This document shows, in pieces, positions 1-6,199 of a stretch of 7,337 bases of DNA. The position numbers and the translations under genes are program-made. The notes under the pieces are model-generated. The model saw only the letters and a program-made list of their open reading frames with translations, ran no database searches and had not been told where the DNA came from. The stretch spans positions 1 through 7,337 of the forward strand of contig JAJZQK010000154.1 in the NCBI GenBank assembly GCA_021847625.1, given 5' to 3'. The stretch comes from Chloroflexota bacterium. GTDB lineage: Bacteria > Chloroflexota > FW602-bin22 > JAMCYS01. How positions within the stretch are numbered: the first letter of the stretch is position 1; every line of letters begins with the position of its first letter.

Positions 1-22
1 AAATGGCCGCTTCTTGATGGTA

Positions 23-286
23 CGTAGGGGCGGACGGCCTCTGTCCGCCCCAGGGCCGGCACGGAGTCCGGCCCCTACGACAGTAGGTACACCGTCGCGG
101 AGGCCGTTTTCATCAGGCGTTGGTGGCCGTAGGCTATGAAGAATTCCCGCGGGAGCGGGAATCCATCCGGTGAGCGCTCATACCAGCGACTGGATCCCCG
201 CACAAGCGGGGATGACAGAGCGCCGGCGCAGGCTCCCTTGGCCCTCCCGGTCGCGATCGCCCGAGTAGCAACGGCTACGTCGGACT
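23..286 (-). repeat. Composite palindromic repeat, copy A
   Basis: Read on the minus strand, this is one of three copies of the same modular element. The conserved 19-nt head (AGTCYGACRTAGCYGTTGC) lies at 268-286. It is followed by about 50 variable bases, a first hairpin (ATCCCCGC arms 194-201 and 206-213), a second hairpin (ATTCCCGC arms 143-150 and 155-162) preceded by CACCGGATGG, a GATGAAAACGGCCTC-like box at about 93-115, and two GC-rich hairpins (53-59 with 68-74; 27-35 with 43-51). The head starts two bases after the stop codon of the HAD gene, so the hairpins would lie in that gene's 3' untranslated region and could end or protect its transcript. No protein gene is supported in 1-288. 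The boundaries are inferred by comparing copies A, B and C by eye. Confidence 0.85.
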
Positions 287-288
287 AC

Positions 289-1083
289 TCAGTCCGACCC
301 GAAGACGATGGCACTCAGGCAAGGCAGGACGTAATCTGGCTTGATCGTGGCGGTGGCGAGGTCCTCCTCCTTGGTGTTGCCGGTGAGGACGAGGATGGTC
401 TTGATGCCGGCGCGCTGGCCGCCGAGGACGTCGGAGCCGAGCGTGTCGCCGACGATGGTCGCCCGCGCCCCCGTCGGCAGGCGGCGGAGGGCGATCTCGA
501 ACATCGCCGTCTCCGGCTTGCCCACGGCGATCGCCGGCCGCCCCCCGGCCGTCTCCACCGCTGCCGTCACGGCGCCCGCCGCCGGCCACAGCCCGTCCGG
601 CATGGGGAAGGTGGGGTCGCGGTTGACCGTGTAGAAGTGGGCGCCCCGGCGCACGGCGATCCCGGCGGTGCGCATCTGGTCGTAATCGAAGTCCTCGGAC
701 AGCGCCGTGACGACGAAGTCGGCCGCGCGCGCCTCCTCGCCCTCCAGCAGCACCAACCCCACCTGCCGCAGTTCGTCCTTGAAGGCCGGCGAGCCCACGC
801 CGTAGGCGGTCTTGCCGGCGAGGTTGTGGTGCTCCTGCATGTACAACGCCGTGGCGGCCGACGAGGTGAGGACGTCCTCGGCCGTGGTGGGGATGCCCAG
901 GTGGCTCAGCTTGGCGGCGTACTCCGCGCGGGGGGCCCGCGAGTCGTTGCTGATGAAGACCACCGTCTTGCCGCGGTGGCGCATCTCGGCGATCGCTTCC
1001 GGGGCGCCGGGCGTTGCTCGTTCGCCGACGTAGACGGCGCCGTCCAGGTCTAGAAGGAAGGCGTCGAAAAGGTCACAGATCAT
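289..1083 (-). CDS. HAD superfamily subclass IIA phosphatase (NagD/PGP-like)
   Basis: A 264-aa soluble protein whose length and motifs match the HAD-IIA family: phosphatases that dephosphorylate small phosphorylated metabolites through a phospho-aspartate intermediate with Mg2+. Motif I is DLDGAVY, with nucleophile D12 and general acid D14. Motif II is FISND, with S45. A DPTFPMPDGLWPAAGA block near residues 156-171 is typical of the subclass. Motif III is the GKPE lysine K189, and motif IV is GDTLGSD at 212-218, with D213 and D218 placed to bind metal. The cap lies between motifs II and III, as expected for a C2 cap. The ATG at 1083 is preceded on the minus strand by GAGGT about 11 nt upstream, supporting this start. 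It lies 61 nt downstream of the 97-aa gene on the same strand, so co-transcription is likely. The substrate cannot be told from the sequence: NagD (nucleotides), phosphoglycolate or p-nitrophenyl phosphatase-like roles are all possible. Confidence 0.9.
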   Translation of the reverse strand: MICDLFDAFLLDLDGAVYVGERATPGAPEAIAEMRHRGKTVVFISNDSRAPRAEYAAKLSHLGIPTTAEDVLTSSAATALYMQEHHNLAGKTAYGVGSPAFKDELRQVGLVLLEGEEARAADFVVTALSEDFDYDQMRTAGIAVRRGAHFYTVNRDPTFPMPDGLWPAAGAVTAAVETAGGRPAIAVGKPETAMFEIALRRLPTGARATIVGDTLGSDVLGGQRAGIKTILVLTGNTKEEDLATATIKPDYVLPCLSAIVFGSD

Positions 1084-1144
1084 TCAGTGCAGAACCTCAG
1101 CAAAAGGATAGTAGAGACGATTTGAGGGAGGCGAGGTTGGTCTG

Positions 1145-1438
1145 CTACTTGCCGCCCGGCTGGCGTATCTGCAGCAGGCGCTGGAAGTAGGCCGCCTTGT
1201 GGATGAGCTCGCCGTCGAACTGCTCCGGCTCGGCGCTGAACTCGTGGACGACTGGCTTCCACCATTCGCCGTCGCGGTAGTAGCCGGCGGCGAGGTCGGC
1301 CAGGCAGCGATGGCGTCGCAGGCGGTCGACCATGCGCTCCACGATGACCTGCTGGGCAGCCTGGGTGGCCGGGTCTTTCTGGTTGAGAGTATTGTATGCC
1401 TCGCGCCAGTTCAGGATGGTCTCGTAAAGGGTCGCCAT
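1145..1438 (-). CDS. Small protein of unknown function (97 aa)
   Basis: I do not recognise this family. The 97-residue product looks soluble and mostly helical. It has no signal peptide, no membrane segment and a single cysteine (C45). An N-terminal stretch rich in Gln, Glu, Arg and Ala (about 8-50) is followed by an aromatic patch, GYYRDGEWWKP (52-62), and an acidic segment. Evidence that it is a real gene is contextual. A sigma70-like promoter with a perfect TTGACA lies upstream on the same strand, a stem-loop sits in the leader, and the terminator of the neighbouring tRNA unit ends before this promoter. The ATG at 1438 has only a weak ribosome-binding sequence (a GGA about 9 nt upstream). 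The HAD gene follows after 61 nt, so the two may form a two-gene transcript. No function is proposed. Confidence 0.7.
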   Translation of the reverse strand: MATLYETILNWREAYNTLNQKDPATQAAQQVIVERMVDRLRRHRCLADLAAGYYRDGEWWKPVVHEFSAEPEQFDGELIHKAAYFQRLLQIRQPGGK

Positions 1439-1480
1439 GGTTTAGGTCCGTGATCGTCTTAGAGCGGTCTTCGCGAGCGA

Positions 1481-1507
1481 CCGGCCTCCGGCGAAGCGGA
1501 GCACCGG
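1481..1507 (-). other. Stem-loop in the leader of the 97-aa gene
   Basis: An interrupted inverted repeat: outer CCGG arms (1481-1484 and 1504-1507) and inner CTCCG/CGGAG arms (1486-1490 and 1497-1501) around a 6-nt loop. It lies between the predicted transcription start (about 1513) and the start codon at 1438, so it would form near the 5' end of the mRNA. No T-run follows it, so it is not a standard terminator. It might stabilise the transcript or be incidental in GC-rich DNA. Confidence 0.4.
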
Positions 1508-1519
1508 CTCAACGAATCT

Positions 1520-1549
1520 ATCTTACCTGCCAATCCCAGAGCGTGTCAA
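1520..1549 (-). promoter_or_regulatory. Sigma70-like promoter for the 97-aa gene and HAD unit
   Basis: On the minus strand a perfect -35 box TTGACA (1549-1544) is separated by 18 nt from a -10 box TAAGAT (1525-1520, four of six consensus bases). The predicted start is near 1513, giving a leader of about 75 nt before the ATG at 1438. It lies just downstream of the tRNA terminator, so the two units are independent. Confidence 0.65.
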
Positions 1550-1577
1550 ATGCGATGGGAAGAGACTCCCATCAGCC

Positions 1578-1611
1578 AAGACAAAACGCCGCCCCCTGAG
1601 TAGGGACGGCG
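1578..1611 (-). terminator. Rho-independent terminator of the tRNA-Ser unit
   Basis: Read on the minus strand, arms CGCCGTCCC and GGGGCGGCG (between 1611 and 1587, one G-T pair) form a 9-bp stem with a 7-nt loop. The stem is followed directly by TTTTGTCTT (1586-1578). It begins 11 nt after the encoded CCA of the tRNA, a standard place to end a single-tRNA transcript. Confidence 0.8.
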
Positions 1612-1622
1612 CCTGCTTTTGT

Positions 1623-1710
1623 TGGCGGAGAGGGTGGGATTCGAACCCACGGGGCCTTTCGGCCCACGGCTTTTCGAGAACCGCACCATAGACCGCTCGG
1701 ACACCTCTCC
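1623..1710 (-). tRNA. tRNA-Ser (anticodon CGA)
   Basis: A complete class II tRNA of 88 nt including an encoded 3' CCA (1625-1623). The acceptor stem pairs GGAGAGG (1710-1704) with CCTCTCC (1633-1627), with discriminator G at 1626. The anticodon arm is CGGTT / loop CTCGAAA / AGCCG, giving anticodon CGA, which reads the serine codon UCG. The long variable arm forms GGGCC/GGCCC around a GAAA tetraloop, and the T arm is GTGGG TTCGAAT CCCAC. The long variable arm and loop sequence match bacterial tRNA-Ser(CGA). Its own promoter and terminator flank it, so it is a stand-alone transcription unit. Confidence 0.97.
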
Positions 1711-1759
1711 GCGGCTCCCAAAACGGCGTCCACCGCACCCGCGGCTGCGCCTGAATGTG

Positions 1760-1789
1760 AGTATAAAGGTTTTGGCTCCGCTTTGTCAA
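1760..1789 (-). promoter_or_regulatory. Strong sigma70-like promoter for tRNA-Ser
   Basis: On the minus strand a perfect -35 TTGACA (1789-1784) is followed after 18 nt by -10 TATACT (1765-1760, five of six consensus bases). The predicted start is near 1753, about 43 nt before the mature tRNA 5' end. This is the strongest promoter match in the window, as expected for a stable RNA gene. Confidence 0.85.
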
Positions 1790-1826
1790 ACCCGTCTGCC
1801 CGGCGGCGCTCGGCGTCCCGCTAAAC

Positions 1827-2113
1827 AGTCCGACATAGCTGTTGCGGCCGGGGTGCCCGCTATCGCTAGGGATCGTGCAGTGTCTGGAGGCGCTCCGGTC
1901 ATCCCCGCGCAAGCGGGGATCCAACGTTATTTGTAGGGGCGAACGCCGTTCGCCCTCTGGCCATGCACCGGATGGATTCCCGCTTCCGCGGGAACGACTG
2001 GAACCTGACGACCACCGGTGCCGGATGAAAACGGCCTCGCGACGACCGGCCCCCTATCCGTGGGGGCCGGGCTCCGTGCCGGCCCCGGGCGGACAGAGCC
2101 GTCCGCCCCTACG
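1827..2113 (+). repeat. Composite palindromic repeat, copy B (with extra hairpin)
   Basis: Plus-strand copy of the element. The head is at 1827-1845, the first hairpin has ATCCCCGC arms at 1901-1908 and 1913-1920, the second has ATTCCCGC arms at 1976-1983 and 1988-1995 (last pair mismatched), and the GATGAAAACGGCCTCGCGACG-like box is at 2024-2044. Terminal GC-rich hairpins lie at 2063-2086 and 2087-2108. Unlike A and C it has an extra segment at about 1924-1956 carrying a perfect 8-bp hairpin (GGGCGAAC 1937-1944 with GTTCGCCC 1948-1955). A further arm, GGCCCCC at 2048-2054, pairs with 2062-2068 and competes with the 2063-2086 hairpin. It fills the space between the alr stop codon and the tRNA promoter. 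I see no protein gene in 1790-2166. Confidence 0.85.
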
Positions 2114-2166
2114 GGTTATCGGGCGGCCACCGGCCGGCCGTGCAGCAAGGATAAGGGCCTGTCTAT

Positions 2167-3324
2167 TCAGTCGACGAGCGACTCCGCGGCGACGACCTCG
2201 CCGTCCCGCAGATACACGCGGGGCACGCGCTGGGAGATGCCGGTGACGACCTCGTAGTTGATCGTCCCCATCCAGTCCGCCAGTTCCTCCGCCGTAACCT
2301 GCCCCTCGCCCTGCCGGCCCAGGAGGACGACCTCGTCGCCCACCGACACGCCGGGAATGTCGGTTATGTCCACGACGATCTGGTCCATGGAGACGCGCCC
2401 AAGGATGCGGGCGCGCCGGCCGTGGATCAGCACCTCGCCCAGGTTGGAGAGCGAGCGCCTGAGGCCGTCGCCGTAGCCGGCGGGGACCAGGGCCACCGTG
2501 ACGTCCCTCTCGGCGATGTAGGTGCGCCCGTAACCGACGCTGCTACCGGCGGGCAGGCGACGCACGCGCGCCACCACCCCTTTTAGCGCCATGGCGGGGA
2601 TAAGCCGCACGCTGTGGTCGACCTCCGCCGACGGGTAGAGGCCGTAGATGGCGATGCCGCTGCGCACGAGGTCGAGGTGGCTGCCGGGGAGGTCGATGAT
2701 GCCGGCGCTGTTGGCGACGTGCCTGTGGCGCGGGGCGAGGCCGGCCGCCTCCAGCTGGTGCAGGCAGTGCTGGTAGGCTTCCATCTGCTGGTTGGCGAAC
2801 GACTTATCCGTCTCGTCCGCCGTGGCCAGGTGGGTCCAGAGGCCCTCGAACCCCAGGTTCGGCATGGCCGTGAGGCCGCGCACGAAGCCGAGTACCTCCT
2901 CCGGCGGCAGGCCGTAGCGGCTGAGGCCCGTATCGACCTTGACGTGGACGCCGGTCCGCACGCCGTGCCAGTGCGAGGAGGCGGCCAGGGCCAGCGCCAG
3001 CTGGTAGGTGTTGACGGTGGGGGTGAGGGAATGGAAGACGACCTTGTCGGCCTCCCAGGGCGGGATGTAGCCCAGCACCAAAATGGAGGCACCGACGCCC
3101 GCCCGGCGCAGCTGCACGCCCTCGTCGGCGACGTTCACCGCCAGCGAGCTGGCCCCCCCGGCCAGGGCGGCGCGGGCCGCCTGCACGGCGCCGTGCCCGT
3201 AGGCGTTCGCCTTCACCACGGCCATGAGCCCGCAGGTCGCGGGCAGCCGCCCCAGCAGGGCGGCGACGTTCCCTTCGATCGCCCCGAGGTCAATCTCCGC
3301 CCACACCGGTCTACCGCGCCACAT
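2167..3324 (-). CDS. alr: Alanine racemase
   Basis: A PLP-dependent cytoplasmic enzyme that interconverts L- and D-alanine, supplying D-alanine for peptidoglycan. From the ATG at 3324 it is 385 aa, a usual length for the family. The N-terminal TIM-barrel holds the PLP lysine K38 in VVKANAYGHG. The motif VDTGLSRYG gives R136, HVANSAG lies near 202-208, and IAIYGLYP follows. The C-terminal beta domain has the catalytic tyrosine Y265 in VGYGRTY and the substrate-binding SMDQ pair M313/D314, ending with NYEVVTGISQRVPR. These numbers agree to within one with the well-studied Geobacillus enzyme, supporting the chosen start. CAGGGGG (3338-3332) lies 7 nt before this ATG as a ribosome-binding site. 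A frame extension to 3363 would add 13 unrelated residues starting inside a hairpin. It diverges from sbcC. All key residues are present, so it should be active. Confidence 0.97.
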   Translation of the reverse strand: MWRGRPVWAEIDLGAIEGNVAALLGRLPATCGLMAVVKANAYGHGAVQAARAALAGGASSLAVNVADEGVQLRRAGVGASILVLGYIPPWEADKVVFHSLTPTVNTYQLALALAASSHWHGVRTGVHVKVDTGLSRYGLPPEEVLGFVRGLTAMPNLGFEGLWTHLATADETDKSFANQQMEAYQHCLHQLEAAGLAPRHRHVANSAGIIDLPGSHLDLVRSGIAIYGLYPSAEVDHSVRLIPAMALKGVVARVRRLPAGSSVGYGRTYIAERDVTVALVPAGYGDGLRRSLSNLGEVLIHGRRARILGRVSMDQIVVDITDIPGVSVGDEVVLLGRQGEGQVTAEELADWMGTINYEVVTGISQRVPRVYLRDGEVVAAESLVD

Positions 3325-3351
3325 CGCAACGCCCCCTGAGGCAAACAAGGC

Positions 3352-3375
3352 CCCGCCCACCACATGGTGGGCGGG
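3352..3375 (-). promoter_or_regulatory. Perfect 10-bp hairpin in the alr leader, possible attenuator
   Basis: CCCGCCCACC (3352-3361) and GGTGGGCGGG (3366-3375) form a perfect inverted repeat around a 4-nt loop. It ends 27 nt upstream of the alr start, so any normal alr transcript must cross it. Read toward alr, the stem is followed by GCCTTGTTTG, a weak T-tract; read toward sbcC it is followed by TCTCTTCTC. It could be an attenuator, a bidirectional terminator that insulates the divergent genes, or a protein-binding palindrome. The sequence does not decide which. Confidence 0.55.
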
Positions 3376-3411
3376 TCTCTTCTCACAGTGAGGACTCGGC
3401 CTCCTTCCTCT

Positions 3412-3417
3412 ATCTTA
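3412..3417 (-). promoter_or_regulatory. Candidate -10 box for alr
   Basis: TAAGAT on the minus strand sits in the context TAAGATAGA, the same as the -10 region of the 97-aa gene. I find no good -35 box at the proper distance, so the call is weak. It would start transcription near 3405, giving a leader of about 80 nt that contains the 3352-3375 hairpin. Confidence 0.3.
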
Positions 3418-3474
3418 CATCATTGCCTTGGGGCCATGCTAGGGGTTGTTGCGGCGGGTTTTGCGGCGGGCGAG

Positions 3475-3503
3475 TTTACTTTTGCGCCCCGTTCGGGTAC
3501 GAT
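3475..3503 (+). promoter_or_regulatory. Candidate promoter giving a near-leaderless sbcC transcript
   Basis: A -35-like TTTACT (3475-3480, four of six) and a -10-like TACGAT (3498-3503, four of six) have an ideal 17-nt spacer. The expected start is near 3510, only about 4 nt before the ATG at 3514. No Shine-Dalgarno sequence is seen before that ATG, which fits a leaderless or near-leaderless mRNA. Both boxes are imperfect, so this remains a candidate. Confidence 0.4.
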
Positions 3504-3513
3504 TACCCCTGCG

Positions 3514-6084
3514 ATGATTCCCCTCAAGCTGCAGCTACGCAACTTCATGAGCTACCGGGACAACGTCCCTCCGTTGCTTTTCGACGGCTTCCGGGTGGCC
3601 TGCATCTCGGGCGATAACGGGCATGGCAAGTCGGCCCTACTCGACGCTATCACCTGGGCCCTCTGGGGGAAGGCACGCGCCAAGAGCGAGGACGAGCTCA
3701 TCCACCACGGGCAGACCGAGATGGAGGTGGAGTTCGAGTTCGAGCTGGGCGAGACGCGCTACCGGGTCATCCGCAAGCGCGCCCTGCGCCGGGCCGGCGG
3801 CGGCGTGCGCGGGGTGGGCAGCGTCGATCTGCAGATCTACGGCGACGGCACCTACCGCAGCATCGCCGGCAACACGATGCACGAGACCCAGCGGCGCCTC
3901 AACGAGCTGCTCCGCATGGAGTACGAGACCTTCGTCAACTCCGCCTTCATCCTCCAGGGCAAGGCCGACGCCTTCACCCTGAAGCCCCCCGCCGAGCGCA
4001 AGAAGGTGCTGGCGAGCCTCCTCGGGCTCGACGCCTACGACGCCTTCGAGGACATCGCCCGCGAGCGGGCCCGGGAACGGGAGGCGCAGCGTCGGGAAGA
4101 GCTGGCCAAGAAGAGCAGCATGGAGGGCGAGGCCGCCCGCCGCCCAGAGTACGAGGCGGAGGCGGTGAAGGTCGCCGCCGAGCTGGAGGGTCTGGCCAGC
4201 CAGCTGGTCGAACGCGAGAACCACCAGGCCACCCTGCGGGCGGAGAAGCACGCCCTGGAGCAGGACGCGGCCCGCCTGCAGGAGATCAACGGCCAACTGA
4301 CCGGCATTCAGCATGAACTGGTCGAGAGCGAACGCCACATCGCCGAGTACGCCCAACGCATCGCGGAGTGCGAGGCCACTCTCAGCAAGCGCAAGGAGGT
4401 CGAGGCCGGCTACACCCGGCTGCTGTCCCTGCGCCAGGAGCACGAGCAGATGAACGCGCGCCTGGGCAAGCTGGTGGCCCTCAACGAACGCCGCTCCGCC
4501 CTCGTGCGCAAGGTGGACGAGGCGCGCGGCCACCTGCTGGCCGAGCAGAAGGTGCTCCTGAGCGCGATAGCGGACCTGGAGCGCCGCGGCCAGGGCATCC
4601 CCCGCTGGCAGGATGAGCTCGCCAAGGCCGACGCCCGCTTGGCGCAGATGGCCGAGCTGGAGTCCCACCAGGAGGAGAAGCGCTCCCTTATCCAGTCCCT
4701 CAAGTACCAGGTTGACTCCCTGCGCGCCGTGAACGAGCAGATCGTGCAGGACGGCAAGCGCCTGAAGGAGAAGATCGACCTGCTGGACAGCGACGGCGGG
4801 CGTTGCCCGCTGTGCGAGAGCGAGCTGGGCCCGCGGGGGCGGCAGAGCCTGGCCGAGAAGTTCCAGGAGGAGCGGCTGCGCCTTCGCCACGACTACGACC
4901 AGAACGCGGCGGCGGTGAAGGACCTGGAGGCAGAGGGCAAGGAGGCCCAGAAGGCGCTCGGCTCGATCCAGGAGGCCCTTCAGGCCAAAGTGGCGCTGGA
5001 GCGCACGGTGGCGCGGCTGGAGAAGAGCCTGACCGACGCCGAGGATTGCGCCGCCCAAGCCAAGGAGAAGGGTGCGCAGGCCGCCGCCGTGGCGGAGCGG
5101 ATCGAGCGGCGTGACTACGCCCAGGCGGAGCAGGCCGCCCTGGCGGCCGTCGAGCGGGAGGTCGCCGAGCTTGGCTACGACGCCGGCCGGCACGAGGCGG
5201 TGCGCGCGCAGCTGGGCGCCTACCAGGAGTACGAGCAGCTCTACCAGCAGCTGCAGATCGCCGGCAGCACCCTCGAACGCGAACGGCCGCTGTTGCATGG
5301 CGCCGAGCGCCTGCGCGAGAAATGGCAGCTGCAACTGGCCCTCCAGGAGGAGCGGCGGGCCGAGCTGGTGGTGAAGCTGGCGCGGATGCAGCCCCTGGCG
5401 GCGGAGCTGGCCGGCGTGGAGGGGGAGATCAACGCCCTCATCAGCCGGCAATCCGATGCCCGCCTGCGCCAGGGGCGGGTGCAGCAGATGCTGAACCACT
5501 GCCGCTACCTGGAGCAGCAGTGCAAGGATCTCTCCCGCACCATCGCCCGCCTGGCGGAGGAGAAGGCCATCTTCGACGACCTGGCCGTCGCCTTCGGCAA
5601 GAAGGGCATCCAGGCCATGATCATCGAGGCGGCCGTGCCGGAGCTGGAGGACGAGGCCAACGACATGCTGGGCCGTATGACCGACGGGCGCATGCGCGTG
5701 AAGTTCGAGACCCAGCGTGCCGCCAAGGCGAGCGACGCCGTCATCGAGACGCTCGACATCCGCATCGCCGACGAGCTGGGCACGCGCAGCTACGAGCTGT
5801 TCAGCGGCGGCGAGGCGTTCAAGGTGAACTTCGCCATCCGCATCGCCCTGAGCAAGCTGCTCGCCCGCCGGGCCGGCGCCCGCCTGGAGATGCTGGTGGT
5901 GGACGAGGGCTTCGGCACGCAGGACGCCCAGGGGCGCGAGCGGCTAGTCGAGGCCATCAACGAGGTCTGTAAGGACTTCGCCAAGGTGCTGGTCATCACC
6001 CACATCGAGGAGCTGAAGGACGCCTTCCCTGTGCGCGTCGACATCGTAAAGACGGCCGCCGGCTCGCAGATAAGCATAACCTAA
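3514..6084 (+). CDS. sbcC: SbcC/Rad50-type DNA repair ATPase with zinc hook
   Basis: An 856-aa SMC-like ATPase. In characterised relatives the protein pairs with the SbcD/Mre11 nuclease to tether and process DNA ends and hairpins. The N-terminal lobe has Walker A GDNGHGKS (33-40) and Q-loop ILQGKADAFT (Q148). A charged, Glu/Arg/Leu-rich coiled coil runs from about 175 to 700, broken by the zinc-hook motif CPLC (C431, C434), where two molecules join through zinc. The C-terminal lobe has signature LFSGGEAFK (762-770), Walker B MLVVDEGFG (D797, E798), a D-loop and the H-loop histidine H830. The length is close to archaeal Rad50 (about 880 aa) and shorter than E. coli SbcC (1048 aa). I chose the ATG at 3514 because the family begins with an MxPxxLxLxNF-like strand, which starts there; the 50 residues of open frame upstream resemble nothing and begin inside a hairpin. 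No sbcD gene lies next to it. Confidence 0.95.
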   Translation: MIPLKLQLRNFMSYRDNVPPLLFDGFRVACISGDNGHGKSALLDAITWALWGKARAKSEDELIHHGQTEMEVEFEFELGETRYRVIRKRALRRAGGGVRGVGSVDLQIYGDGTYRSIAGNTMHETQRRLNELLRMEYETFVNSAFILQGKADAFTLKPPAERKKVLASLLGLDAYDAFEDIARERAREREAQRREELAKKSSMEGEAARRPEYEAEAVKVAAELEGLASQLVERENHQATLRAEKHALEQDAARLQEINGQLTGIQHELVESERHIAEYAQRIAECEATLSKRKEVEAGYTRLLSLRQEHEQMNARLGKLVALNERRSALVRKVDEARGHLLAEQKVLLSAIADLERRGQGIPRWQDELAKADARLAQMAELESHQEEKRSLIQSLKYQVDSLRAVNEQIVQDGKRLKEKIDLLDSDGGRCPLCESELGPRGRQSLAEKFQEERLRLRHDYDQNAAAVKDLEAEGKEAQKALGSIQEALQAKVALERTVARLEKSLTDAEDCAAQAKEKGAQAAAVAERIERRDYAQAEQAALAAVEREVAELGYDAGRHEAVRAQLGAYQEYEQLYQQLQIAGSTLERERPLLHGAERLREKWQLQLALQEERRAELVVKLARMQPLAAELAGVEGEINALISRQSDARLRQGRVQQMLNHCRYLEQQCKDLSRTIARLAEEKAIFDDLAVAFGKKGIQAMIIEAAVPELEDEANDMLGRMTDGRMRVKFETQRAAKASDAVIETLDIRIADELGTRSYELFSGGEAFKVNFAIRIALSKLLARRAGARLEMLVVDEGFGTQDAQGRERLVEAINEVCKDFAKVLVITHIEELKDAFPVRVDIVKTAAGSQISIT

Positions 6085-6188
6085 CCGCGGGCGGGGCCTA
6101 GGGAGACCCCTTCTCGCCCTTGCCTTCGGCCGCGGCCTCCAACTTGGCTTTGGATTAGGCAAAGGGGCGGGGAAACTAGCGGCTGGAT

Positions 6189-6192
6189 GGAG
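6189..6192 (+). promoter_or_regulatory. Ribosome-binding site of the SDR gene
   Basis: GGAG lies 7 nt before the ATG at 6200, which supports that start. The 115-nt gap after sbcC has partial GC-rich inverted repeats (about 6090-6120) but no T-run, so I see no convincing terminator. No clear promoter is visible, so read-through from sbcC is possible. Confidence 0.6.
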
Positions 6193-6199
6193 TAGAGCA

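Noticed and set aside
143..213. Paired ATYCCCGC hairpins as a CRISPR array
   Set aside because: Only two similar palindromes per copy, with different arms and no regular spacer pattern, and no cas gene in the window.
136..1053. Long plus-strand open frame (305 codons) over the HAD gene
   Set aside because: Antisense to a well-supported HAD-IIA gene, starts inside repeat copy A, has low-complexity Arg/Gly/Val-rich content and no recognisable domain. Long antisense frames are common in GC-rich DNA.
1523..2257. Short frames across tRNA-Ser and repeat copy B
   Set aside because: They translate the tRNA, its promoter and the repeats; the AERVGFEPT-like string is the known artefact of reading a tRNA antisense.
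2614..3339. Plus-strand open frame antisense to alr
   Set aside because: The alr frame on the other strand has all catalytic motifs; this one has none and is compositionally a shadow.
3364..3513. Upstream extension of sbcC to the ATG at 3364
   Set aside because: The first codon lies in the hairpin loop, the 50 added residues do not resemble SbcC N termini, and the candidate promoter lies inside this stretch.
3637..5499. 620-codon minus-strand open frame opposite sbcC
   Set aside because: Its Leu/Gly/Gln/Val-rich content is the mirror of the Glu/Leu/Arg/Ala codons of the coiled coil. No domain and no ribosome-binding support.
6090..6120. Possible terminator after sbcC
   Set aside because: GGGCG/CGCCC and GGGG/CCCC arms can pair only with asymmetric bulges, and no T-run follows.
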